From positions 1 to 64,000 of IMG/VR virus record IMGVR_UViG_3300025424_000296: DNA of 64,000 bases; one strand, written 5' to 3'. The position numbers were made by a program, and so were the translations under genes. Below the pieces are notes generated by a model. It saw nothing but the letters and a program-made list of their open reading frames with translations, was not told the DNA's origin and made no database searches. This document shows, piece after piece, positions 53,527-62,110 of the stretch (position 1 is its first letter; each line of letters begins with the position of its first letter). The stretch comes from a virus.

Positions 53527-54981
53527 ATGATATATGACCTACTAATTGTCGGCGGCGGAATTAACGGCTGTGCTATAGCAAGAGATGCAGCAGGTCGTGG
53601 TTTACGAGTTCTGTTAGTCGAACAAAACGACCTAGCAAGTGCTACTTCTTCAGCATCAACAAAACTAATACACGGCGGCTTACGCTATCTTGAAACATAC
53701 GATTTCAGATTGGTACACGAAGCACTAGCAGAACGTGAAATATTACTGGCTAACGCACCTCACATCATTTGGCCCTTGAACTTTGTACTACCTCATGCAA
53801 AAGGACTGCGTCCAAAATGGATGATCAAACTTGGTCTTTGGTTATATGATCATCTAGCAACACGTAAAACATTACCCAAGTCTAAAATGGTAATGCTCCA
53901 GGGTAACTGGATGGGCAAACCTCTTAAGAAAGAATACGAAATAGGGTTTACCTACGCAGATTGCTGGGTAGATGATGCTAGACTAGTTGTGCTTAATGCA
54001 GTTAATGCTAGAGAATATGGAGCGGAAATATGTGTAGGTACTCGTCTATTGAATGCTACGTCTCAAAATGGATCGTGGACTGCAACACTTAGTAATAGAC
54101 GAGAAGTTCAATCACGAGTACTGATTAATGCAGCAGGACCGTGGGTGTCTGAAGTACTTGATAATATAGAAATAAAATCTCATAAACATGTGAAATTAGT
54201 CAAGGGATCGCATATTGTAGTACATAGACAGTATCCGGGTAGTCATGCTTATATACTACAGAACAATGACGGACGTATTGCATTTGCTATTCCCTATGAA
54301 GGGGCATATACATTAATTGGTACAACTGACTTTGTTCATAATGATGCACCCGGACCTGTTGCTATCAGTGATGTTGAAACTGATTATTTGATTGAGTTAG
54401 TTAATCACTTTTGGGACAAACCGATCGCTCACAGTGATATAGTCTGGAGTTATGCAGGATTGAGACCACTATATGATGACGGTTCGGTAAATGCATCAGT
54501 TGTAACTAGAGATTATGCGTTTGACCTTAATACAGATTCTGCACCGGTATTATCTATATTTGGTGGTAAGATTACAACTGCTCGTAGATTGGCAGAACAT
54601 GCACTGGACGAGTTAGGCAAGTTTCTACCCAGTTGCGGAAACAAATGGACCAAGTCAGCAGCATTACCTGGCGGCGGTATAGATTTTGATAGATTTGTTA
54701 GACAACTACGTGAAGATAAACCTCTGATAGATTTTCACTTGTTATACAGACTTGCTCGTGCCTATGGTACACGAGCGTATGACCTATTAGGTGATGCTAC
54801 AACAAATGAGGATCTTGGACGAGACTTTGGGCATGGATTGACACAAGCCGAAGTTGATTATTTAATTGCAAATGAGTGGGCAAGATCTGCTGACGATATT
54901 CTATGGAGACGCAGTAAATTAGGATTGCACATGACTCAAGACGAGCAAGCAGTATTACGTGAATTTGTCAACAAAGAATAG
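53527..54981 (+). CDS. glpD: Glycerol-3-phosphate dehydrogenase GlpD (FAD)
   Basis: Oxidises glycerol-3-phosphate to dihydroxyacetone phosphate at the membrane and passes electrons to quinone. 484 aa, full length (about 500 in E. coli): DLLIVGGGINGCAIARDAAG (FAD), TSSASTKLIHGGLRYLETYD, YTLIGTTDFVHNDAPG, SYAGLRPLYDD, IFGGKITTARRLAEHALDEL, and the C-terminal domain. The start codon fits the conserved N-terminus, and no SD precedes it. A respiratory phage gene could boost glycerol use, energy or lipid turnover. Confidence 0.95.
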   Translation: MIYDLLIVGGGINGCAIARDAAGRGLRVLLVEQNDLASATSSASTKLIHGGLRYLETYDFRLVHEALAEREILLANAPHIIWPLNFVLPHAKGLRPKWMIKLGLWLYDHLATRKTLPKSKMVMLQGNWMGKPLKKEYEIGFTYADCWVDDARLVVLNAVNAREYGAEICVGTRLLNATSQNGSWTATLSNRREVQSRVLINAAGPWVSEVLDNIEIKSHKHVKLVKGSHIVVHRQYPGSHAYILQNNDGRIAFAIPYEGAYTLIGTTDFVHNDAPGPVAISDVETDYLIELVNHFWDKPIAHSDIVWSYAGLRPLYDDGSVNASVVTRDYAFDLNTDSAPVLSIFGGKITTARRLAEHALDELGKFLPSCGNKWTKSAALPGGGIDFDRFVRQLREDKPLIDFHLLYRLARAYGTRAYDLLGDATTNEDLGRDFGHGLTQAEVDYLIANEWARSADDILWRRSKLGLHMTQDEQAVLREFVNKE

Positions 54982-55009
54982 TTGACATTAAGTTATAAGG
55001 CACTATATT
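54982..55009 (+). promoter_or_regulatory. Promoter for 55037 gene
   Basis: TTGACA, 16 bp, TATATT; overlaps the glpD end. Confidence 0.75.
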
Positions 55010-55036
55010 AAACATATAAAAGAAAGGAAACCGACT

Positions 55037-55225
55037 ATGAATAGATTCTTTATTACAACAACTCTAATGGTCGTACTTGCTACAACTTCGATCCCTAACT
55101 ATCTAGGATCTCTGATCGATGGAAATAGTGGTGGCTATCGATACGAAGCCAATGCTTCTACAATTAATAGAAAGCTGTCTTGTTTTACTCGTAGCTGGGA
55201 TGGACACACTACAGACTGTCTCTGA
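55037..55225 (+). CDS. Small exported protein, 62 aa
   Basis: GAAAGGAAA SD. Signal-type N-terminus MNRFFITTTLMVVLATTS, then a polar chain with Cys near the end. Unknown. Confidence 0.55.
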   Translation: MNRFFITTTLMVVLATTSIPNYLGSLIDGNSGGYRYEANASTINRKLSCFTRSWDGHTTDCL

Positions 55226-55227
55226 GG

Positions 55228-55255
55228 TTAACAGAGTTTTAAAAGATGCTAGTAT
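55228..55255 (+). promoter_or_regulatory. Promoter before tRNA-Asn
   Basis: TTAACA, 16 bp ending TGC, TAGTAT. Confidence 0.6.
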
Positions 55256-55272
55256 ATATGAGTAATAAATGT

Positions 55273-55352
55273 TTCCTTGTAGCTCAGTTGGTAAAGTAGT
55301 GACTGTTAATCACTTAATCACTTAGTCGTTGGTTCGAGTCCAACCGGGGGAG
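55273..55352 (+). tRNA. tRNA-Asn (GTT), probably defective
   Basis: Anticodon GTT in CTGTTAA (55303-55309), T-arm GTTGG-TTCGAGT-CCAAC. The 8-mer TAATCACT is tandemly doubled (55307-55322), giving a variable region of 13 nt instead of about 5. The acceptor stem (TTCCTTG/CGGGGGA) is wobble-rich and the 3' end reads GACA, without CCA. Confidence 0.6.
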
Positions 55353-55374
55353 ACAAAATTAAATAATTTTGTGA

Positions 55375-55404
55375 TTTGACTCAGTTACGTACATCACTTA
55401 TAAT
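55375..55404 (+). promoter_or_regulatory. Promoter giving a leaderless mRNA
   Basis: TTGACT, 18 bp, TATAAT; predicted start 2 nt before ATG 55413. Confidence 0.6.
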
Positions 55405-55412
55405 CATTGATT

Positions 55413-56081
55413 ATGTTAGAACATTTAGAAGATCAAATCAGGAAATTAAAACCTTTCTTTGCCAAAGGTGCTGTTAAAGATATATTTTCCTGGCAAGAAT
55501 TAGAGTCTTTAATAAATCTTAAACCTTTATTAAACCACCAGAGATTTCATATAATATCTGGAAAAAGATATGATCCTGGATTTTTTGCATGGACAACTGA
55601 TCGTGAATTATATAGTATAGAATCATTAGAAAATGATGTACCCAAATATCTATGCTTTTTACAGGATGCGTCGCGTGTAAATTCACAAGTTAACACAGTG
55701 TGTTCAGAATTAGAGGAATTAACCAAATGTCCAACAGATGCGCATATATATTTTGATTTAAATCCGGTCGCTAAAAATGGGTTTGGAATACATTATGATA
55801 TGTCACATAATTTAATTGTGCAAATTGAAGGAAAAACTCAGTTTGAATGCTGGGACATCAAAGGCGGACCAGAGCCAATGGGTCCTAAACCAGAGTCTTT
55901 ACCAGAAGATCCTATTTTAGATGTAACAATGGAACCAGGTGATGCGATTTTTGTTCCTGTTTATCATTATCACAGAGCAAGATCGATAACTAAAAGACTA
56001 TCTATTAGTCTCCCTAGCTGTGCCACTTCTCCATTCACTCCGTGTCAGGAAAGACAATGGATTAAATTAAATATAGATTAG
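55413..56081 (+). CDS. JmjC/cupin-like oxygenase candidate, 222 aa
   Basis: Cupin-type 2-oxoglutarate/Fe(II) oxygenases hydroxylate proteins or small molecules. HYDMSHNLIVQIEGKTQFEC gives the HxD iron pair, and DAIFVPVYHYHRARSITKRL gives the distal His, with PGD before it, as in cupin-8/JmjC enzymes. First gene of a group with two paralogous unknown proteins and a halogenase. Confidence 0.7.
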   Translation: MLEHLEDQIRKLKPFFAKGAVKDIFSWQELESLINLKPLLNHQRFHIISGKRYDPGFFAWTTDRELYSIESLENDVPKYLCFLQDASRVNSQVNTVCSELEELTKCPTDAHIYFDLNPVAKNGFGIHYDMSHNLIVQIEGKTQFECWDIKGGPEPMGPKPESLPEDPILDVTMEPGDAIFVPVYHYHRARSITKRLSISLPSCATSPFTPCQERQWIKLNID

Positions 56082-56088
56082 GAAATTA

Positions 56089-56832
56089 ATGTTCACTTTT
56101 TTTCATCGCAAACCTACTATAACAATTGACTGTTTTACCTGTAATGAATTTGCATATGAACACACACCGATAGTAAAGACTTCAAGATCTTTACCAGACT
56201 GGTGGCGTAAACTGCCGAGAAGTAAACCCACAAATCCAATCTATCCACAGTTACAAAAAACCAATATGAGACACTGTTATGGCTTTATAGAACTTTTCAG
56301 ACGTGGTCTGATTATACCGACATGGTGTGAAGCACATATCAAGTGTTACAGTGATAATGTAGTGTGTGAACCATCTAAATCAAATATTACTGGGTTTGAA
56401 AGTCACGAGAGAGAGTTATTTGCAGGTGGGTTTTCTAGCTATAATCATTTCAAATGGCACCCGCCTTGGTTAATTAAAGAAAAAACAGGATTGCACTTTT
56501 TCTTTACTGAAGCAACTTGGTTAATAGAAAATCAATGTTACACTATTCTACCAGGTGTAGTTGAATATAAACTAAATCATAGTACTGCTATTAATTTCTT
56601 TTTTCCAAAGTCAGACGTACCGTATGATGTTTATCTACAAGCAGGTCAACCTCTGATTCAGATAGTTCCGTTGTTAGATGATAAGAATATTGAACATAAA
56701 AATCATCTAATAAGTTCTGAAGAATATAACAGGATGCATGGTGCGTGTGCCATGGGATTATTTGGCGGATATAAATCTCTTACTAGATTATCTAAGAAAA
56801 ATGAAGAACAATCTAAATGTCCATTTGACTAA
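56089..56832 (+). CDS. Unknown protein, paralogue of 59411 gene, 247 aa
   Basis: MFTFFHRKPTITIDCFTCNE, VKTSRSLPDWWRKLPR, GFIELFRRGLIIPTWCEAHI, TILPGVVEYKLNHSTAI, then VYLQAGQPLIQIVPL and a final KCPFD. The paralogue at 59411 shares each of these blocks. I recall such proteins as DUF6065, often near tryptophan halogenases, but am not certain. Follows the cupin gene by 7 nt. Confidence 0.6.
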   Translation: MFTFFHRKPTITIDCFTCNEFAYEHTPIVKTSRSLPDWWRKLPRSKPTNPIYPQLQKTNMRHCYGFIELFRRGLIIPTWCEAHIKCYSDNVVCEPSKSNITGFESHERELFAGGFSSYNHFKWHPPWLIKEKTGLHFFFTEATWLIENQCYTILPGVVEYKLNHSTAINFFFPKSDVPYDVYLQAGQPLIQIVPLLDDKNIEHKNHLISSEEYNRMHGACAMGLFGGYKSLTRLSKKNEEQSKCPFD

Positions 56833-56895
56833 AATCAAATTGAATTTCATATCATTGATAGATTAAACAAATTTTATTTTTAAACGGAGAAAAAT

Positions 56896-57210
56896 ATGAA
56901 GAAGCCTTTTATTTCACTACTAGCAATACTTGTTATCTCACTATCTAGTATCACTCAGGCCAGTGCATGGCGAGGCGGCGGCTGGGGTGGTCACGGCGGA
57001 TATGGCTGGGGTCGCGGTGGCTATTATGGTGGTTATGGTAGGGGCTATGGTTACGGTGGTGGTTGGGGAGGCTACGGCGCTGCTGCTGGTATTGGATTAG
57101 GACTAGGTATACTAGGTGGTGCTATTGCTGGTAGCCAGTATTACAACCAAACTTGTATTAACCCTTATAATGGTGTTAGGTACTATTGCAACGGGTATAA
57201 CGGTTGGTGA
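56896..57210 (+). CDS. Secreted glycine-rich protein, 104 aa
   Basis: Signal peptide (KKPFISLLAILVISLSS, cleaved after QASA), then Gly/Tyr/Trp repeats (GGYGWGRGGYYGG) and a C-terminal part with two Cys (CINPYNGVRYYC). GC-rich repeat. Outer-surface or envelope protein of unknown role. Confidence 0.7.
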   Translation: MKKPFISLLAILVISLSSITQASAWRGGGWGGHGGYGWGRGGYYGGYGRGYGYGGGWGGYGAAAGIGLGLGILGGAIAGSQYYNQTCINPYNGVRYYCNGYNGW

Positions 57211-57218
57211 GTTAAATT

Positions 57219-57258
57219 AACTCCGCTGTGTTAGAATAAATATCAGCGTAGCGGAGTT
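57219..57258 (+). promoter_or_regulatory. Leader stem hiding the Shine-Dalgarno
   Basis: AACTCCGCT (57219-57227) is complementary to AGCGGAGTT (57250-57258), which holds the SD CGGAG of ATG 57264. A GAATAAATATC late-type box (57235-57243) is in the loop: the same arrangement as at 9021-9076. Confidence 0.6.
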
Positions 57259-57263
57259 ATTAG

Positions 57264-57986
57264 ATGAAAATAAACGAATTAGAACGCAACATTATTAAAA
57301 AGAGTGACGCTAAACTTTGGCCCTATAAGCGAAGCGATTACACAAAAGAATTACCTATTTCTATCGGCGAGTATGATGTTCTTTCTAAAACACACAGTCA
57401 ACGAGCAGGTGATAATATATCAACTATTAGCGGTATAATGGTTGGTGTATTTGACGGCGAAACAGGTGTTGCTAATATGTTTATTTCTCCTAGTGATTAC
57501 CAGGGCATTAAATGTTATCATGTTGAATATACGTTTCTTAATCCAAAATACCAAGGACAGGCTATAGGCTATGAATTATACAGAGGTTTGATAGTATTAA
57601 TGGGTATACCATTGATAACTGTTGGCAGCCAAAGTCCGGGTGCAAGAAAGACTTGGCTACGATTAGCACAAGATCCTCAGATAACAGCATACGGACTTGA
57701 TATTGATAGAGACATTGTGTTCAATTTACAAGCAAATAAAAATCAAACAGAATTAAAAAGTTCAGGTAAAAAGATACAGGTTTATGACAATTATAGCACG
57801 GGTATTATTTTGGTAATTAAGAATGGCCCATATGCTCGTAAGTTAGAAAAGTTAAGAAGAGAAACACAAGATCGTGTTGGATATTATGATCCATTATTTT
57901 ATGATAAACTAAGTGTTGATAAAAATATCAAGAAGCCAACCAAGCCAGATATTTTCGGCACTAAGAAATTTGATCCAATAACTTGA
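57264..57986 (+). CDS. GNAT-fold acetyltransferase-like protein, 240 aa
   Basis: MKINELERN start like other late-type proteins here. YTFLNPKYQGQAIGYELYRG is the acetyl-CoA-binding Q-x-x-G-x-A/G loop of GNATs, and LITVGSQSPGARKTWLRLAQ the following region. The last 60 residues are charged and disordered. May be virion-associated. Confidence 0.6.
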   Translation: MKINELERNIIKKSDAKLWPYKRSDYTKELPISIGEYDVLSKTHSQRAGDNISTISGIMVGVFDGETGVANMFISPSDYQGIKCYHVEYTFLNPKYQGQAIGYELYRGLIVLMGIPLITVGSQSPGARKTWLRLAQDPQITAYGLDIDRDIVFNLQANKNQTELKSSGKKIQVYDNYSTGIILVIKNGPYARKLEKLRRETQDRVGYYDPLFYDKLSVDKNIKKPTKPDIFGTKKFDPIT

Positions 57987-57999
57987 GAGTATTTGTGTA

Positions 58000-58104
58000 A
58001 TGATAGATTGTAAATTAATTATTTGGTTTTTGTGTGGTATTGTTATAATAATATTAATGACAATGTTTGATGACGTATTATTGGGGCCGCCAAACTTTCC
58101 CTAA
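58000..58104 (+). CDS. Membrane microprotein, 34 aa
   Basis: MIDCKLIIWFLCGIVIIILM, a single span, then DDVLLGPPNFP. No SD. It lies 14 nt after the GNAT gene. Confidence 0.45.
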   Translation: MIDCKLIIWFLCGIVIIILMTMFDDVLLGPPNFP

Positions 58105-58117
58105 AAGGAGAACTGCA

Positions 58118-58231
58118 ATGGATGAAAAAAATGCAATTAAGGCTATTACAATTTTAGCTGTTGGATTTGGTTGTACAATACTTCTTGGATTTGTGTTTAG
58201 TTCATTAGTAATGAAGTACGGTTTTAATTAA
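58118..58231 (+). CDS. Membrane microprotein, 37 aa
   Basis: AAAAGGAG SD. MDEKNAIKAITILAVGFGCT and the rest is one hydrophobic span. Confidence 0.55.
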   Translation: MDEKNAIKAITILAVGFGCTILLGFVFSSLVMKYGFN

Positions 58232-58247
58232 AAGGTAGCGCAATCAA

Positions 58248-58538
58248 ATGAAAAAATTATTCACAGTGGTATTGACAATTTTTATAATAAGTACCAACCT
58301 TGCTATAGCTCAAGTTTATTATGCACCATATCCTGTATACGGTGTTCAGGTAGTAGTACCTCCACCTGTTGTAGTAGCACCTGCTCCTGTAATTGTACAG
58401 CAACCCATAATTGTACAGCAACCCATAATCGTACAGCAACCTGTTACAGTGTATACCCCGACTTGTTGGATGCAACCGGATCCTTACACTTTTCTTGGTG
58501 AAATATTCGGATATGATTACTATCAAGTTTGCAGGTAA
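58248..58538 (+). CDS. Exported Pro/Val-rich repeat protein, 96 aa
   Basis: Signal peptide (KKLFTVVLTIFIISTNLAIA), then a Val/Pro/Tyr stretch with three tandem copies of VQQPIIVQQ-type units from an 18-bp DNA repeat (58389-58445), and a C-terminal part with two Cys. Resembles the small 'VPPPVV' envelope proteins of bacteria. Unknown role. Confidence 0.65.
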   Translation: MKKLFTVVLTIFIISTNLAIAQVYYAPYPVYGVQVVVPPPVVVAPAPVIVQQPIIVQQPIIVQQPVTVYTPTCWMQPDPYTFLGEIFGYDYYQVCR

Positions 58539-58546
58539 TCTTATTA

Positions 58547-59296
58547 TTATTGGTTAGAAAGCATTCTTTTGGATGTTATGGGTATATTTGCATTTATATC
58601 CCATTTTACACCATTATATTTTAACCAATCTGTATAAATTTTATGCGGATCAAAGGTATATAAATTCAAATCTGCAAATCTATTTAAATTATTATAAATG
58701 TCTGCCCAAATATCCATACTCTGGCTATTACCACTCACCCATAAATCATGTAAAATCGCATACTTATCTTTGTAAAATCCGTTATATGTCAAAATGTCGG
58801 GGTTTAGTATGGTAAGATCAATATCTTGTTCAAATAATACATCCCACCTTGTAGCAATTACGTAATCGTATTTTTTCCCAGTGAAAACTTCTTGTTGTTT
58901 TTTAAGGGTTATTACTGCACTTCTAGAATGCATTAAGCCAAAAACACCAAGAGGTCTATGTTTAGCAAACGGCATACCAAATCTTTTAAATTGTGTGGTT
59001 AATTCTTTAAATCTATTGATGTGCAAATTAAAATTATCTAGATGTAAACCTACTGGTTTGGTACAGTTAATCATACCCTCGATGACTCCCAGATCTACAG
59101 GCGAACTTGATAAATGATACCCGGGGTGATAAAGAGAAGACATACATTGCTCTGGCTCTATTTGAAGTCCGATACTATCAGTCCATGTCATAGCAAATAT
59201 ATCAGGATTATATGGTTTGATTAACTTCTGGTAAATTCCTTCCCAACACAACTCAAAAGTTCTAAGATGGCCGTATAAACAAAGAGCAATATTCAT
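58547..59296 (-). CDS. Glycosyltransferase-like protein, 249 aa
   Basis: GAGG SD before ATG. NIALCLYGHLRTFELCWEGI start, YDYVIATRWDVLFEQDIDLT with the R-x-D motif near the middle, and a C-terminal sugar-transferase-type region (HDLWVSGNSQSMDIWADIY). Related in layout to 41696-42358. Confidence 0.6.
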   Translation of the reverse strand: MNIALCLYGHLRTFELCWEGIYQKLIKPYNPDIFAMTWTDSIGLQIEPEQCMSSLYHPGYHLSSSPVDLGVIEGMINCTKPVGLHLDNFNLHINRFKELTTQFKRFGMPFAKHRPLGVFGLMHSRSAVITLKKQQEVFTGKKYDYVIATRWDVLFEQDIDLTILNPDILTYNGFYKDKYAILHDLWVSGNSQSMDIWADIYNNLNRFADLNLYTFDPHKIYTDWLKYNGVKWDINANIPITSKRMLSNQ

Positions 59297-59410
59297 AATT
59301 TATCCTCAGTTTTCTTTGTAATAAACTTGATTGACAAGGTTTTAATTTACAAATATACTTATCTATAATAAAGTGCATATTTAACATTTATAACTAAATT
59401 ATGAGGATAT

Positions 59411-60145
59411 ATGTTTACATTTTTTCACAGAACAACAAAAATAACTCTAGATTGTTTTACAGCTATGCCCGAAGTTTATAACTGTGTGCCAATAATTAAA
59501 ACATCGAGAACTATACCAGACTGGTGGAAATCTTTACCAAATCCTGGCAAAGGAAATGCATTAGTGAATCCTAACGACAATAACAATATGCGGCGTTGTT
59601 ACGGATTTGTTGAGCTGTTGAAAAAAGGTGTAACCTTATGTAATTGGGCAGATATGCATCTCCGTGTGACCGATGCTGGATATAAATTTAAAGTTACTGC
59701 CGGAGTAGAACCGGGATGCCATCATACTGATCAATATCAAGGAGCATTTTTAGACTGGTTTCACGTTAAGATGCATAGTCCTTGGTACTTCAGAGAAAAA
59801 ACAGGAGTACAATTTTTGTTTATGGGTGCTGAATGGCTGTTAGACAAATACGACTTTAAAGTTTTACCAGGTGTCGTTGAATTTCAAGTTAATGCTGCAA
59901 CTAATGTTAATATTATGGTACAAGCCAGAAGAGATCCGTATGATATATTTTTACCAGCAGGCCAGCCGTTAGTACAGTTAATACCATTAACTGAAAATAA
60001 AACAATAGAAGTAAAATGCCATGTAGTAACAGATGCAGAATACAGTAAAATTGCTCGACATCATATAACTTATAGGGGAATTAAAGAACAATTAAAATTA
60101 TATAAAAAGGCGCATACACCTGAATCAAAGTGTCCTTTTCACTGA
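59411..60145 (+). CDS. Unknown protein, paralogue of 56089 gene, 244 aa
   Basis: MFTFFHRTTKITLDCFTAMP, IKTSRTIPDWWKSLPN, GFVELLKKGVTLCNWADMHL, KVLPGVVEFQVNAATNV, IFLPAGQPLVQLIPL, final KCPFH. Same blocks as the 56089 gene. It lies directly before the halogenase; conserved Cys and His residues suggest a partner or substrate-binding role. Confidence 0.6.
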   Translation: MFTFFHRTTKITLDCFTAMPEVYNCVPIIKTSRTIPDWWKSLPNPGKGNALVNPNDNNNMRRCYGFVELLKKGVTLCNWADMHLRVTDAGYKFKVTAGVEPGCHHTDQYQGAFLDWFHVKMHSPWYFREKTGVQFLFMGAEWLLDKYDFKVLPGVVEFQVNAATNVNIMVQARRDPYDIFLPAGQPLVQLIPLTENKTIEVKCHVVTDAEYSKIARHHITYRGIKEQLKLYKKAHTPESKCPFH

Positions 60146-60175
60146 TTTTAAATCTTTAAAACAAGGTAGAGTTAA

Positions 60176-61735
60176 ATGCAAATTAATAGTATAATAATTG
60201 TAGGCGGGGGATCATCAGGATGGATGACTGCTGCTCTAATTTCAAAATTACTACCTGAAATTAATTTATCACTAGTAGAATCTAAACATATACCTATCAT
60301 CGGCGTCGGGGAATCAACTTTATCAAGTATTAACTCATATTTGCGAAGACTTGAAATACATGATGATCAATGGATGAGTAAATGTAATGCTACTTATAAA
60401 ACATCTATTAGATTTACTAATTTTTTTGAACAGGGTAAATCATATCATGACGTATTAAAATATCTAGAGGTTCCATTTCCCATACCAGGTAATTTTGGAA
60501 TTACAATATTTAATCTATTATGCCTTAGATTTCCTGACGAATTTAGACCAGAAGATTTACCTAAATTTGCAGATGACACTTGGCAAATGATAGAAAATAA
60601 CAGGTACACCGATGATCCTGGTCCAATGAGTTGGGATACTAAAAAAGAAAAAGCATATCATTTTGATGCTTATAAATTTGGATTGGTATTAAAAGATTTA
60701 TTAGCCATTCCGAATGGAACAACACACATACAAGACGATGTATTAGAAGTACAAACTGATAAATTTGGTGTTAGCGGACTTGTGACTAAAGAACATGGAA
60801 TATTAACAGCCGACTTATACATAGACTGTACAGGATTTAAGTCGTTATTGCTAGGTGAAACATTGGATACCCCTTTTAATAGGTTTGATGATACGCTGTT
60901 AAATAATAAAGCTGTAGTTACCAACATACCATATCTTGATAAAGTTAATGAATTAACCAGTTATACTGATTGTACAACCATGCCAAATGGTTGGCTATGG
61001 ACTATCCCTACATGGGATAAACTCGGAACAGGATATGTTTATTCAGATAAATTTGTTGATAATGAAACTGCAAAAAAACAATTTATAGACACTCTGAGAT
61101 CTCGATATGGAGACAGAGTTAACGAATGTGAATTCCGTTACATTGAATTCACTCCCGGTGTGAGGGATATACCATGGAATAAAAATGTCGTCGGTATTGG
61201 ACTAAGTTGTGGATTTATAGAACCACTTAGATCAACCGGACTTCAGGTTACACATGATATGGCAATAACATTAACTGATATATTAATTAAAAACAGTAGG
61301 AAAATAGGTAGTATTAATAAAGAAATTTATAATTTTAATGTTAAAGTACTCTTGCACAATGCTAGAGATTTTGTATCTTTACATTACGCATTATCTAAAA
61401 GATGCGACACAGATTATTGGAAACACGCAGTAAATGATGTAAGTTATTTTAAGGATAATGATCTTTTTAAACAATTTGCATATTCTGGAACTAGTAATGT
61501 ATTGAATAAATTTAACAGTAATGATCAAATGTTTAGAACGTATGCTAGTTCTGGATATAATAGAATGACAGAAGCTGATTTTAAAATTTTATTAGACGAT
61601 AATCCTGATTTAGATAGAGATTTACAAACTGTTAAAAAGATATGGACAAGACGGCATCAAGAAATCGGAGCATATGTAAAAACGTTGCCTACTACAGCTG
61701 AATTTTTAAAGAAAAATATATATAATACCGATTGA
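60176..61735 (+). CDS. Flavin-dependent tryptophan halogenase-like enzyme
   Basis: FADH2-dependent halogenases make HOCl/HOBr/HOI that passes down a tunnel to a lysine and then to the substrate. 519 aa: FAD motif IIIVGGGSSGWMTAALIS, IIGVGESTLSSINSYLRR, candidate catalytic Lys75 (CNATYKTSIRFTNFF), the halogenase signature WLWTIP in NGWLWTIPTWDKLG, and GFIEPLRSTGLQVTHD. All key marks are kept. A marine cyanophage (Syn10) homologue, VirX1, iodinates many substrates. No flavin reductase is in the window. SD AAGGTAGAG. Confidence 0.9.
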   Translation: MQINSIIIVGGGSSGWMTAALISKLLPEINLSLVESKHIPIIGVGESTLSSINSYLRRLEIHDDQWMSKCNATYKTSIRFTNFFEQGKSYHDVLKYLEVPFPIPGNFGITIFNLLCLRFPDEFRPEDLPKFADDTWQMIENNRYTDDPGPMSWDTKKEKAYHFDAYKFGLVLKDLLAIPNGTTHIQDDVLEVQTDKFGVSGLVTKEHGILTADLYIDCTGFKSLLLGETLDTPFNRFDDTLLNNKAVVTNIPYLDKVNELTSYTDCTTMPNGWLWTIPTWDKLGTGYVYSDKFVDNETAKKQFIDTLRSRYGDRVNECEFRYIEFTPGVRDIPWNKNVVGIGLSCGFIEPLRSTGLQVTHDMAITLTDILIKNSRKIGSINKEIYNFNVKVLLHNARDFVSLHYALSKRCDTDYWKHAVNDVSYFKDNDLFKQFAYSGTSNVLNKFNSNDQMFRTYASSGYNRMTEADFKILLDDNPDLDRDLQTVKKIWTRRHQEIGAYVKTLPTTAEFLKKNIYNTD

Positions 61736-61759
61736 CTTTATCAACAAAGACTATATAGT
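61732..61759 (+). promoter_or_regulatory. Promoter for RNA element
   Basis: TTGACT, 16 bp, TATAGT; overlaps the halogenase stop. Confidence 0.65.
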
Positions 61760-61765
61760 ATAAAA

Positions 61766-61922
61766 ACGTTATGAGAAAGAACAAAACAGTGGGCTACTGG
61801 CTAAATTTTATTTGTTTGCAACTAACCTGGATTGAACCAGGGGAGGGGCCTATCGTATAGTGTGATGTGATGACATTATACGACTTTTAGGCCCTTGGAA
61901 CAGACGTGTTTCAAGGGTTTTT
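61766..61922 (+). ncRNA. Structured RNA with terminator, sRNA or riboswitch-like leader
   Basis: Own promoter. CAGT/ACTG and CCTGG/CCAGG (61826-61841) hairpins, then GGGCCTA/TAGGCCC (61846-61894) enclosing CGTATA/TATACG. The terminator stem CCCTTGGAAC/GTTTCAAGGG (61892-61917) with T-run shares three bases (61892-61894) with the previous stem, so the two compete. Downstream a gene for a basic 51-aa protein starts. Confidence 0.6.
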
Positions 61923-61944
61923 GTTTATCAAAGGAGAAACTGAA

Positions 61945-62100
61945 ATGAAATGGTCCAAGTTGATTCAACGAACATACAAAGCTATAATCAAGGGCGATGT
62001 AGAAAAAGAAGCCAAACTATGGCATAGAGCTCTTAAGAAAAATATGAAAGCGCATGCCAAAGGTAAAAAGAGAAAACCAGGCGATACTGTTATACGTTAA
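61945..62100 (+). CDS. Small basic protein, 51 aa
   Basis: AAGGAGA SD. MKWSKLIQRTYKAIIKGDVE, then HRALKKNMKAHAKGKKRK: very basic, likely nucleic-acid or ribosome binding by charge. Expression requires readthrough of the upstream terminator. Confidence 0.6.
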   Translation: MKWSKLIQRTYKAIIKGDVEKEAKLWHRALKKNMKAHAKGKKRKPGDTVIR

Positions 62101-62110
62101 AATCCAGTAT

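Noticed and set aside
53515-54981. RNA element at 53362-53482 as a glpD riboswitch
   Set aside because: The predicted glpD transcript starts at the ATG, after the element, so cis control in that transcript is impossible; kept as an independent RNA.
58389-58445. 18-bp tandem repeats as a replication origin iteron
   Set aside because: They lie in frame in a coding region and encode the VQQP units.
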